A stretch of DNA of 64,000 nt, from NCBI GenBank assembly GCA_020634035.1, contig JACKCM010000003.1, positions 62,001 to 126,000 of the forward strand. The letters run 5' to 3'. The stretch is from Candidatus Obscuribacterales bacterium (GTDB lineage: Bacteria > Cyanobacteriota > Vampirovibrionia > Obscuribacterales > Obscuribacteraceae). The notes under the pieces are model-generated. The model searched no databases, was not told where the DNA came from, and saw only the letters and a program-made list of their open reading frames with translations. Position 1 is the stretch's first letter; each line of letters opens with the position of its first letter. Made by a program: the position numbers and the translations under genes. This document shows, piece after piece, positions 1-8,330 of the stretch.

Positions 1-598
1 GTTCGACACCGGTGATGTCGTCGCTGGCATAGAGACGAAAGCTTTTTGTAGACAGGCTGTGTTGGACATATTGAGCCAGGGCCAGATCCGGGTGCGCAAC
101 CACAGCGGCACAGGGCAGACCGGAGCGGATCTCGAAAGCGAGGTTGGGACCGGACAGAGAAAGGACCCGGTCGGTACCGAGTATCTCGTTGGCAACTTCA
201 GACATGCGCTTCAAAGACTGCGGATCGAGACCTTTGACCACGCTGACAAAAATCCTTTGCGCTCCCTGCGAATCGGCAGCCAGGACAGAGTGGACCTGTT
301 CTAGAAGATTCGTCATCGAAGCGGATGTGCAAGCCAGAATAACTATTTCAGCCCCTTCCAGGGCTTCACCCAGATCGCTGGTTATCAAACAGCCTTCGGA
401 AAGTTTCACCGGCAGGGGATCGACAAGCTCTCTAGACTTGAGCAAATTATCAAAAGCAGCTCCCGGTCTTCGATAAAGCCGCACGGAATCAACCCCGTTC
501 TCGGTCAGAAGCCAGGCCAGGGTGCCTCCCCAGGCTCCGCCTCCCAGCACGGCCACTCTCTGAGCTGCCTCTACCCTTTTACGGTCTGAACTGGTCAT
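1..598 (-). CDS. gpsA: NAD(P)H-dependent glycerol-3-phosphate dehydrogenase, N-terminal part (truncated by window edge)
   Basis: Reading the minus strand from the ATG at 598 gives an open frame of 199 codons that runs off the left edge. Near residue 17 it has the dinucleotide-binding glycine motif GGGAWG, and further on the GpsA signature SGPNLAFEI, followed by a segment typical of this family. GpsA reduces dihydroxyacetone phosphate to sn-glycerol-3-phosphate in the cytoplasm for phospholipid synthesis. The ATG overlaps the TGA of the upstream GGDEF gene (ATGA, 595-598), so translation is probably coupled and the gene is the last visible member of the signalling operon. The C-terminal substrate-binding domain lies outside the window. 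Confidence 0.93.
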   Translation of the reverse strand, partial: MTSSDRKRVEAAQRVAVLGGGAWGGTLAWLLTENGVDSVRLYRRPGAAFDNLLKSRELVDPLPVKLSEGCLITSDLGEALEGAEIVILACTSASMTNLLEQVHSVLAADSQGAQRIFVSVVKGLDPQSLKRMSEVANEILGTDRVLSLSGPNLAFEIRSGLPCAAVVAHPDLALAQYVQHSLSTKSFRLYASDDITGVE

Positions 599-2262
599 TT
601 GAGAGCTATATCGATATCCTTTCTGGTTTTATAGATGACCGCACAATTTTTGCCGTCAGCTTTGGCCTGGGCAAGCGCTGCATAGGCAGAACCTGTCCAT
701 TGCTCCAGACTCATATCATTGGCGTCAAGCATAGCGAGCCCTGCCGAGCAAGTCACATTGAAGCCGGAATGAGAGAGCGTGGTGTGCTGGATGCTGGCGA
801 AATCGGCTATCAGTCTTGATGCGAGCGAAAGCGCTTCTTTCTCATCCAGATCCTCGGCTATGATACCAAACTCGTCCCCGCTGAGACGACCAATAATATC
901 CGACTGCCGGAGCCGTTTCTGCAGAAGCAAAGACAACGAGAGGAGCACCTTGTCCCCGCCGGTATAACCATGGCGCTCGTTGATAGAGGAAAAATAATCC
1001 ACATCGAGCACTATCAGGGCGACATGTTCCGAGTTACGCTTTTTCTGTGCCACCACTTGCTGAGCCTGTTCCATAAAGGCTGTGTGATTGAGCAGATTTG
1101 TCAGTCCATCTTTGTGCAGAAGGGTATTCAGATAGCGCGCTCGCTCGAGTTTTGACGAGACTGAATTCAACAGAAGCGCAGGGGGCACAGGCTTGACCAG
1201 ATGATCATCGCCACCGGAGCGAGTGCTCTCTATACGAGCATCCAGCTGACCGTGGGTGGTGAGGAAGATCACGGGCAAGGTGGCGTGACGCTCGTCTTGA
1301 CGGATATAACGCGCCAGTTCGTAACCGGTCACACCGGGAAGCATCACATCGAGTATCACCAGATCCGGTTTGAATTCAGCCATGAAGCTATCGAAATTCT
1401 TAGGGTCCGTGCAGGTTTTCACCTGATATCCGACCGACTCTAAGAATGCACGAATGAAAGCGGCTTGATCCGGATCGTCTTCCACCGATAGTATCTTCGG
1501 TGGTGTCATGCTGGTTTTGTCGAGCAGATATCTCAACCGGCGGGACATAGCTTTGAGATCAATCGGCTTTTCGTAATGCGCATCGGCACCACAGTGAATC
1601 GAGCGGACTTTATCGAGAAAACCTGTCTGTTTGCTGACTATGAAAATCGCCGGTTTATCGCCATCCTGCATGCCGCGGATCTTCTCCACCAGGTTGTATG
1701 CATCGCCATCCCTTATGGGAATCTCGATGATTACACCTTCCGGCATGCGCCGATCTAACTCGGCCATGGCGGATTTGATGTCTCGGCTATAGATAACGGT
1801 CATCCCCAATTCATCGACGATCTTGGCGATCGATGCAACAGAATCCTTATCCTCAGACAGGATTACGATGCTTCTGTCATCAGCCTCTTTCGGAATTGCC
1901 GCACCGAGATTAGAAGTTTCGGGCGAACCGTCTTTGTCCGTATCAATGATGAATGCATTGGAAAGGTCGCTGACGAGCCCCTTCAAGAAATCGACATCGA
2001 CACCGCCCCGGTCCCCCATCTTGAGTACGTTTTCCAGATACTGCTCACCGCGGGCGCCGAGCTCGGAAACATCTTTGAAGCCGTACATAGAACCGGAGCC
2101 CGCAAGCCAGTGAAAGCTGCGGCTCATCTTTCGAATCAGCTCTTCGTCCCGGGGATTGGAGATCAATCCATCAAGCACTTCAAGTATCTCAGCCAATCTA
2201 TCTGAAGATCGCTTGAGATACTTTTCTTTTAGTGCTCCAAAAGTCTCCTGCCAGGACTGCAT
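595..2262 (-). CDS. Hpt - pseudo-receiver - receiver - GGDEF diguanylate cyclase
   Basis: This 555-residue cytoplasmic signalling protein has four modules. An Hpt domain (about 1-105) carries His51 in an FHWLAGSGS context. A first receiver-like domain (about 130-248) keeps the acidic pair and the Lys-Pro but has Glu180 where the phosphorylated Asp should be. A second receiver (about 255-375) is intact, with Asp305 and the KP motif. The C-terminal GGDEF domain (about 385-545) has the active loop SGDEF at 461-465 and an RxxD product-inhibition site (452-455) five residues before it. It should make cyclic di-GMP under control of phosphotransfer. It follows two single-domain receivers and a sensor kinase in the same operon and overlaps gpsA by four bases. 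The domain calls are firm; the signal flow is inferred. Confidence 0.9.
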   Translation of the reverse strand: MQSWQETFGALKEKYLKRSSDRLAEILEVLDGLISNPRDEELIRKMSRSFHWLAGSGSMYGFKDVSELGARGEQYLENVLKMGDRGGVDVDFLKGLVSDLSNAFIIDTDKDGSPETSNLGAAIPKEADDRSIVILSEDKDSVASIAKIVDELGMTVIYSRDIKSAMAELDRRMPEGVIIEIPIRDGDAYNLVEKIRGMQDGDKPAIFIVSKQTGFLDKVRSIHCGADAHYEKPIDLKAMSRRLRYLLDKTSMTPPKILSVEDDPDQAAFIRAFLESVGYQVKTCTDPKNFDSFMAEFKPDLVILDVMLPGVTGYELARYIRQDERHATLPVIFLTTHGQLDARIESTRSGGDDHLVKPVPPALLLNSVSSKLERARYLNTLLHKDGLTNLLNHTAFMEQAQQVVAQKKRNSEHVALIVLDVDYFSSINERHGYTGGDKVLLSLSLLLQKRLRQSDIIGRLSGDEFGIIAEDLDEKEALSLASRLIADFASIQHTTLSHSGFNVTCSAGLAMLDANDMSLEQWTGSAYAALAQAKADGKNCAVIYKTRKDIDIALK

Positions 2263-2268
2263 TCCGGC

Positions 2269-2634
2269 CTACTCCTTGAGAATATCCTGGACCTGGGTGG
2301 CGAGAGTGGTCGGATCGAAAGGCTTGGTCAGCACACCGGTGGCTCCCATGCGCTTCAGCTTCTCTATCTCCTGGGTCATCGCTTTGGCGGTCAAGAAGAT
2401 GACCGGGATGTCCTTGGTCGCTTCATTGGTGCGCAGAGCTTCCAGGGTCGAAGGACCGTCGAGAATCGGCATGTTCATATCCAGCAGAATAACATCCGGT
2501 TTGTTCACGGTGGCTACTTCGATACCATGTTGACCGTTCTCGGCCTCCACTACGTCGAGCCCGCCAAGCAGATTGAGACTCATCTTGGCTATCTCACGTA
2601 CATCTTCTTCATCATCGATTATGAGTACTTTCAT
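2269..2634 (-). CDS. single-domain response regulator (CheY-like)
   Basis: A 121-residue stand-alone receiver. The acidic pocket is in the N-terminal IIDDEED run, the phosphorylated Asp is residue 52 (ILLDMNMP), and the Thr (IFLTAKA) and Lys (LTKPFDP) switch residues are all present, so it should accept phosphate. There is no output domain. It lies 6 bases upstream of the Hpt-GGDEF gene and 44 bases after a paralogous receiver, which fits an intermediate carrier in a phosphorelay from the upstream kinase to the Hpt histidine. Confidence 0.92.
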   Translation of the reverse strand: MKVLIIDDEEDVREIAKMSLNLLGGLDVVEAENGQHGIEVATVNKPDVILLDMNMPILDGPSTLEALRTNEATKDIPVIFLTAKAMTQEIEKLKRMGATGVLTKPFDPTTLATQVQDILKE

Positions 2635-2678
2635 TCTTTCCCCTCACCTGAAAAGTAACAACTACAATAGCTTGAACC

Positions 2679-3056
2679 CTATACCTGTTTGGCATTAGCG
2701 AGAATCTTCCGAATTTGATCCGCCAGTTTTTCCGGATCGAAAGGCTTGGTGATTACAGCAAGCGCCCCCAGCTTTTTGGTTTCCTCGAACTCATCAAACA
2801 TACCTTTGGTAGTCATGAAAATAACGGGAATCTCCTGGGTGCTCGGATTTTTCCTCAGTTCGCGTAGTGTAGTGATTCCATCCATTTCCGGCATGATCAG
2901 ATCGAGCAGAATCACATCTGGTTGATCTTCTTCAGCCTTCTTCAAGCCAACTTCACCATTTTCAGCTTCCGAAACAGACACCCCGCCAAGAATCCCCAGA
3001 CAGGTGCCTGCTATAGCACGAAAGTCCTCTTCATCATCAATTATGAGAACTCTCAT
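2679..3056 (-). CDS. single-domain response regulator (CheY-like)
   Basis: A receiver of 125 residues with all catalytic positions intact (IIDDEED, ILLDLIMPEMDG, IFMTTKG, ITKPFDP). It is a close paralogue of the next receiver downstream. An in-frame TTG at 3065 would add three residues, but the ATG at 3056 directly precedes the conserved RVLIIDDEED start and is preferred. It lies 124 bases after the sensor kinase gene. That gap contains TATAAT on the minus strand (3108-3113) without a recognisable -35, so an internal promoter is possible but unproven. Confidence 0.9.
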   Translation of the reverse strand: MRVLIIDDEEDFRAIAGTCLGILGGVSVSEAENGEVGLKKAEEDQPDVILLDLIMPEMDGITTLRELRKNPSTQEIPVIFMTTKGMFDEFEETKKLGALAVITKPFDPEKLADQIRKILANAKQV

Positions 3057-3180
3057 TAAAACCAAAACCTCTCATCTATCAGATCTGAATCACTGAGCGA
3101 ATCCGGTATTATACAGGACTCTCTTCTTACCTTCCCCGGACGAGACCCGGACAATCACTTTTTCAGAGGAATAAATTTTA

Positions 3181-5430
3181 TCAACTGGCCCTGGTCTCCT
3201 GGGCCTGAACCACCACAGTAGAATCAGTCCTGGCCGGAGGCAGACGGAACCAGAAAGTACTGCCTTTGCCTTCTTCGGAATCCACGCCTATCTGACCGCC
3301 ATGTTGCTCGATTATGCCCTTACAGATAGCCAGACCCAGACCGGTACCGCCTTTTTTCTTGGCGTCGGAAGCCTCGACCTGCTGGAAACGCTGGAAGAGC
3401 AACTTCTTGAACTGTTCCGGAATACCACGCCCTCTGTCTATGACCCGAACATGGACGAATCCGGCGGCATTCTCCACCGCCACGGTCACTGTCTGACCCT
3501 GGGGCGAAAACTTGATCGCATTAGACAGTAAGTTGACCAGGACCTGGACTATCCTGTCGCCGTCGGCATAAACCTGGGCATCGGTAGGCATCATCTCGAG
3601 CTTGACTCCGTTATTGGCGGCAAAGGTATTTACCGACTGCTCGGAACGCTCCATGATATCCTTCATATTGGTGTTCTCGAAGACCATGTCGAGTTTGCCA
3701 GCTTCCAGTTTTTCTATGTCGAGAATATCGTTGATCAGTCCGATCAGACGGATAGTGTTCCTCTCAGCAATGGAGACGACTTTCTTAGCCTGTTCCGGCA
3801 GAGCCCCCATGGCACCCACCGAAAGTAGAGTAAGCGAACCCCGGATAGAGGTGAGCGGTGTTCTGAGCTCGTGGCTGACCGTGGATACGAACTCTTTCTT
3901 CAAGCGCTCCACTTCCTTGCGCTCGGACACATCGAGGATGTTAGCCATATAGCGCTCGCCTTCGTGAGTCTTGAGTTCGCTGATCGAAAGCTCTACCGGG
4001 AAGTCCTCGCCATTTTTCTTGATACAATCGAACTCTCCGATTCTGTTCAATGCCTGATTAAAGAGCGTATCCATGAAAGAGGTGGTATCACTTTCATTGT
4101 GTTCGGAGAAGAATTTCGAATCTGAAAAGAGAGAGAGCAGGTGTCGACCGACAATCTCTTCAGCTTTGTAGCCAAAGATTTTTTCAGCACTGGGGTTCAT
4201 CGATTCGATGTAACCATCCTGGTTGACGATGACCAGTCCAACAATCATGTGGTTGATGATCGTTCTGATCCGATGTTCACTGGCGCGAATCGCCTCTTCC
4301 GCCAGCTTCCGCTCGGTGATGTCGTGGGCCACGCAGAACATGGCTCTTTCCTTCTCTGACCAGTAAGCCGACCAGCTCACATTTATTTCGGAAGAATCCT
4401 TTCTTCTTACTCTGTTGTCGAACTGCAGGTTGCTCTTTTCAGCCCGAATAGCCCGAACCGCTTTGATGGTATCGGAAATATCTTGAGGAGCAATAACTTC
4501 GATAAAACGCTTGCCTAGAAGCTCGTCCGGAGTGTAACCCCAGTTCTCGTAGCAAGCAGGGTTGACCGCCACAAACTTTCCGTCCATGTCGATAGAACAG
4601 ATGACATCCACGGCGTTGTCTATAACCGCTTTCTCCTTACGGTGAGCTTCGGTGAGCGCGTCAGCCATACTGTGGAAGACCCCGTCCAAATGCGAGATCT
4701 CGTCGCCGCCTCCCACCGGAGGATTAAGAGGCTGCCCCCTGGCAAGACGAAATGAGTTGTCGGTGAGAACATCGAGACGGTTCTTGATACTGCGGGTGAA
4801 GAACCATAGCAAGACAAAGGCGATTAAAATGTTGGCCACGACTCCGCCGACCAGAAAGACTTTCAGAATCGTTCTAGATCGGTTTTGCTTCTCGGGACTT
4901 TCCTGCTCGATTCTGCGTTCGTCTTCGGTCAGACCCCTGAGTTCATCTTGCAGTTTGTCCGCCAGAGACCTTATCTCTTTGTACATGTGCCTGGCTCGGA
5001 ATTGAGCAACATCGACACGGTTGTCGTCAATGGCTGATTTGGCCTCGCCCAGAATCTTCAGACCGGTGACCGTAATCTTCTGTAGATTCTCAAGAATCTG
5101 CTTCTGCTTCGGGTTGTCTCCGACCAGTTTTCTGAGTTCTTCGAGATCCTCAGGAATCTGCCGGACAATTTTGTCATAACGATCAGAGAACAGGGGAGAC
5201 TTGGTGATACTGTAGCCGCCCATCGCCACTCCGGCATCGTAGAAAAGCTTGGACAGCGTATTAGCCTGCGAGATAATCGCTTTTGAGCGGACCTGTCTTT
5301 GAACCTCCACCTCGGCTCTATGCAAAAGTTCGGTCAAAACGCCAAGGAAAATCAATTCGAAAAACAGCGGTACGAGAACCAGAATGGCTCCCTTATGGAC
5401 AATCTTCAAATTGATGCGGTTGGAAAGCAC
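3181..5430 (-). CDS. membrane sensor histidine kinase (HAMP - PAS - PAS - HisKA - HATPase)
   Basis: A 749-residue kinase. TM1 (about 13-35) contains a Pro-x-Phe-Phe-Glu-Leu signature shared with the two kinases at 41-45 kb. It is followed by a helical periplasmic region (about 36-185), TM2 (about 188-212), a HAMP linker, two PAS domains (about 262-372 and 380-505), the phospho-acceptor His520 in SHELRTPL, and a complete ATPase domain with N box (NLLSNAIKFSP), G1 (DRGRGIP) and G2 (GTGLGL). All catalytic motifs are present, so it should autophosphorylate. It heads the operon containing two receivers and the Hpt-GGDEF protein, its likely targets. The ligand is unknown. Confidence 0.93.
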   Translation of the reverse strand: MLSNRINLKIVHKGAILVLVPLFFELIFLGVLTELLHRAEVEVQRQVRSKAIISQANTLSKLFYDAGVAMGGYSITKSPLFSDRYDKIVRQIPEDLEELRKLVGDNPKQKQILENLQKITVTGLKILGEAKSAIDDNRVDVAQFRARHMYKEIRSLADKLQDELRGLTEDERRIEQESPEKQNRSRTILKVFLVGGVVANILIAFVLLWFFTRSIKNRLDVLTDNSFRLARGQPLNPPVGGGDEISHLDGVFHSMADALTEAHRKEKAVIDNAVDVICSIDMDGKFVAVNPACYENWGYTPDELLGKRFIEVIAPQDISDTIKAVRAIRAEKSNLQFDNRVRRKDSSEINVSWSAYWSEKERAMFCVAHDITERKLAEEAIRASEHRIRTIINHMIVGLVIVNQDGYIESMNPSAEKIFGYKAEEIVGRHLLSLFSDSKFFSEHNESDTTSFMDTLFNQALNRIGEFDCIKKNGEDFPVELSISELKTHEGERYMANILDVSERKEVERLKKEFVSTVSHELRTPLTSIRGSLTLLSVGAMGALPEQAKKVVSIAERNTIRLIGLINDILDIEKLEAGKLDMVFENTNMKDIMERSEQSVNTFAANNGVKLEMMPTDAQVYADGDRIVQVLVNLLSNAIKFSPQGQTVTVAVENAAGFVHVRVIDRGRGIPEQFKKLLFQRFQQVEASDAKKKGGTGLGLAICKGIIEQHGGQIGVDSEEGKGSTFWFRLPPARTDSTVVVQAQETRAS

Positions 5431-5566
5431 TGAACTTTAAGTTAGAAACAAGGAAGTAGCTACTAATCACTGCTTACTACTGATATAGAGTATATTCCCC
5501 GAGCGGGGCATTTTTATCGAAAGCGCCACAGTCAGGCTCAAGGAGCAGATATTATCTGACCGGTAT

Positions 5567-6460
5567 CTATTTGCCTTTCAGAGCATCGAGCAGCTTCGAT
5601 AGCTGGTCGGCGGTGGAGCCAGGTTTGGGCGGCGGTGCGGCGGAGCCTGCCGCTGGTTTCTGAGCCGCCGCTGCTGAAGAATTGGCCGCGGGCCGAGCCG
5701 CAACAGGCTTACGTTTCATGCCGGCTTCCCCGGCCATATCCTCGAAGATCTGCCGGGTCTCGTCATCCATCAATACTTCTGCCTGGCTGCTGGCCAGGGC
5801 ATAGCCATTCGGTTTGGCGAAATAGGCAGCAGGAATCGCACAGGTAGAGCTTCTATAGGTATCAAGAGCGCTTTTCACCTGACCTGAACCGGTAACATAA
5901 GTGACTCTCAACGGAAAATAGCGCGTGCGGGGCATTCCATAGGCCCTCGAGAGTACATCGGCAATGGCAGCAGGCACTTCAATCTCATCCGAAACCCAGC
6001 ATGTAGCAGCTTTCACCGTGGAGAGCTTACCGCCTCCTGCTCCGATAGGACCGCCACTCATCACATATTTGGTCGCTTTCAAGCCGCTGATGTTGCCCGA
6101 ACCGGCAGCTTTCCAGCGTGCAGCCTGCATGTCCCGGGCTCTCTGCCCGCCGGTCGAAATCATCTGATTACGCCATTGCTCGAAGGTAGTCTGGAAATAC
6201 TGCCTGGTCTTGTCATTGAACATGGTCACCACCCAATCAGGCGAAGCGGTTACCAGATTGGCGCCGGCTTTGGGATTGACCCATTTGAATCCGGATTTCG
6301 AGACATAGACATACTGGTCGCCCATGTACTCACTTCTCTGGGTCAGCATCCAGCCGCTCTCCTGGGCTTGCACCGGCTGGGCAGCGACAAATAAAGCCAT
6401 CAGAAGGCAAGCGAGAAGTGAAAAACGAGAAAGAAAAGCTGCGGATACGAATACGTTCAT
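5567..6460 (-). CDS. secreted protein of unknown function
   Basis: A 297-residue protein if the ATG at 6460 is used; an in-frame TTG at 6508 would add 16 residues. The ATG start gives a conventional signal peptide (hydrophobic stretch ending near VQA-QES). The mature part begins with a beta-rich segment rich in Tyr and Trp (YVYVSKSGFKWVNP), loosely recalling families in which a lipid-binding beta fold tracks a secreted marker, but I cannot assign a family. The last 45 residues are rich in Ala, Pro and Lys and look disordered. The gene stands alone on the minus strand between the kinase operon and the peptide transporter genes. Confidence 0.7.
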   Translation of the reverse strand: MNVFVSAAFLSRFSLLACLLMALFVAAQPVQAQESGWMLTQRSEYMGDQYVYVSKSGFKWVNPKAGANLVTASPDWVVTMFNDKTRQYFQTTFEQWRNQMISTGGQRARDMQAARWKAAGSGNISGLKATKYVMSGGPIGAGGGKLSTVKAATCWVSDEIEVPAAIADVLSRAYGMPRTRYFPLRVTYVTGSGQVKSALDTYRSSTCAIPAAYFAKPNGYALASSQAEVLMDDETRQIFEDMAGEAGMKRKPVAARPAANSSAAAAQKPAAGSAAPPPKPGSTADQLSKLLDALKGK

Positions 6461-6541
6461 GATTTGATTCGACTCGGAATTTACTGGTTCTGAAACTATC
6501 TTATTCAAATTTCTCTGTACCCGCTCGGCAGACAGGGAAAA

Positions 6542-7408
6542 CTAGAGCTCTTTTCCGACTCTAGATTTAGCCTCGGAGCGGGTCCTTGGATCTAGAGCGT
6601 CCCGCAAACCATCACCAAGAAAGTTGAAAGCAAGTACCGAAACGAAGATAAACAAACTGGGGAAGAGAATCAAATGGGGATGGGTCTGTAAAGAACGCCA
6701 TCCATCAGAAGCGAGCGTCCCCCAGCTGCAAGCCGGCGGCGAAAGACCGAGGCCGATGAAACTGAGGGTAGACTCAGAAAGAATTGCAGCCGGCACAGTA
6801 AAGGTCATGGCGACGATCACCGGCCCGATGGAATTGGGCAGAAGATGCCGGGTGATTATTTTCAGATGCCCCTGGCCCTGAGCCCTGGCAGCCTCTACGA
6901 ACTCTTCTGATTTGAGCGCCAGAAATTGAGCCCGCACCAGTCGGGCCGTCCCCCGCCAGCTCACCAGGGCAAGCGCGATTAGAATTCCGAGAGTGCCCCT
7001 GCCGATAAGGACACCAAGAAGTATCATCACCAGCAGATCTGGTAGCGAATAAGCGATGTCCACAATCCGCATCAAAAGAGAATCTATCTTGCCGCCGCAG
7101 TAGCCTGAGATGGCGCCATAGACAGTACCAATAACGAGAGAGACCAGAGCGGTAAGGACACCTATGGTGATCGACAACCGAGAACCGTAAATGACCCTGG
7201 TCAGCAAGTCTCTGCCCAGTTCATCCGTACCCATCGGATGCTCGGGACAGGGGTCGAGAAGAATAGCGTTGGAAGTCTCATCGAAAGCAAAGCCCGTCAG
7301 AGGGAGATTGAGATAAGAGACGACACAAAGAAGACAGATCAGAAGCACCACCAGCAGTGCAGCCACAGCCGTCCTGACTTTACTCAAACGAATGAAGAAG
7401 CGCTTCAA
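6542..7408 (-). CDS. peptide ABC transporter permease (OppC/DppC type)
   Basis: This 288-residue inner-membrane permease has the OppC/DppC layout: an N-terminal TM, a periplasmic segment with HPMGTDELGRDLLTRVIYGSR, and a five-helix binding-protein-dependent transport core with the EAA loop (EAARAQGQGHLKIITRHLLPN) that docks the ATPase. It starts one base after the stop of the OppB-type gene and is the third gene of an OppA-OppB-OppC set. No ATP-binding subunit gene follows; the next gene is an unrelated secreted protein, so ATPases must be encoded elsewhere. Confidence 0.93.
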   Translation of the reverse strand: MKRFFIRLSKVRTAVAALLVVLLICLLCVVSYLNLPLTGFAFDETSNAILLDPCPEHPMGTDELGRDLLTRVIYGSRLSITIGVLTALVSLVIGTVYGAISGYCGGKIDSLLMRIVDIAYSLPDLLVMILLGVLIGRGTLGILIALALVSWRGTARLVRAQFLALKSEEFVEAARAQGQGHLKIITRHLLPNSIGPVIVAMTFTVPAAILSESTLSFIGLGLSPPACSWGTLASDGWRSLQTHPHLILFPSLFIFVSVLAFNFLGDGLRDALDPRTRSEAKSRVGKEL

Positions 7409-7409
7409 A

Positions 7410-8330
7410 TCAGTCCTCCACCCTGATTCGGGGATCTAAGAAGTGATAGATAATATCTACCAGCGTATTGGTCAGGATGAGAAGAACTGCAAAAAGCAGA
7501 GTGGTGCCCATGATCAGATCATAGTCCCTGTTCATAACCGCAGTGATAAAGAACCTTCCCATTCCAGGAATCGCATAGACAAATTCGACCACAAAAGAGC
7601 CGGTCACCAGAATAGCTGTCAGGGGACCAAGCACGGTCACCACAGGCACCAGCGCATTGCGAAGCACATGACGACTGACCGTCGCGTAACCGGAAAGCCC
7701 CTTGGAACGGGCTGTTCTGACCCAGTCTTTTTCGAGGACTTCCAGAACACTGGCTCTGGTCAAGCGAGCGAGATAGGCTGTCGGACCGAACGCCAGGGTC
7801 ACCGCCGGCAATATCATATGAGCAGGCGACTCCCAGAGTCCGACCGGCAGAAGACGCAACCAGATCCCGAAGACATAAATGAGCAAGGCTCCGATCACAA
7901 AAACCGGCACCGAGATCCCGGCAGTACTAATGAACATAGCCAGTACATCTATAAAAGTGCCTCGCCGGGTGGCAGCCAGAGTGCCAAGGGGAATACCTAC
8001 CAACATGGCGATTGTCAGACCGGCAAGTCCCAGTTGAAGCGAAACAGGAAAAGCGTCTCCGAGTATGTCGGTAACGGTGCGGTCGACATACTTGTAGGAG
8101 ACCCCGAGGTCCCCCCGGACCAGACGGCCTAAATAAAGCAGATATTGCTCAGCTATCGGCTTATCTAGATTGTACTTAGCTTCCAGATTCTTGATGATTT
8201 CAGGAGGCAGATTCTTGTCTTCGTCAAAAGGTCCTCCAGGAACCACGCGTACAAGACAGAAGGTCAGGGTGGCAATAATTAGAAGAACCGGGATAGCAGA
8301 GAATATCCTTTTGATTATCATCGCAAACAT
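7410..8330 (-). CDS. peptide ABC transporter permease (OppB/DppB type)
   Basis: A 306-residue inner-membrane permease with the typical OppB start (IIKRIFSAIPVLLIIATLTFCLVRVVPGGPFD), six predicted membrane helices, and an EAA-like loop near KDWVRTARSKGLSGYATVSRHVLRNAL. Its ATG shares one base with the stop codon of the substrate-binding protein gene (TGATG at 8328-8332), indicating translational coupling. It should pair with the OppC-type protein to form the peptide channel. Confidence 0.93.
   Translation of the reverse strand: MFAMIIKRIFSAIPVLLIIATLTFCLVRVVPGGPFDEDKNLPPEIIKNLEAKYNLDKPIAEQYLLYLGRLVRGDLGVSYKYVDRTVTDILGDAFPVSLQLGLAGLTIAMLVGIPLGTLAATRRGTFIDVLAMFISTAGISVPVFVIGALLIYVFGIWLRLLPVGLWESPAHMILPAVTLAFGPTAYLARLTRASVLEVLEKDWVRTARSKGLSGYATVSRHVLRNALVPVVTVLGPLTAILVTGSFVVEFVYAIPGMGRFFITAVMNRDYDLIMGTTLLFAVLLILTNTLVDIIYHFLDPRIRVED

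Noticed and set aside
5500..5520. CCCC-GAGC-GGGG hairpin followed by CATTTTTA
   Set aside because: It points to the plus strand where no gene ends, and on the minus strand no T tract follows the stem, so I do not call it a terminator.
7443..8132. 229-codon plus-strand frame opposite the OppB-type gene
   Set aside because: Low-complexity polar shadow of a membrane protein gene.
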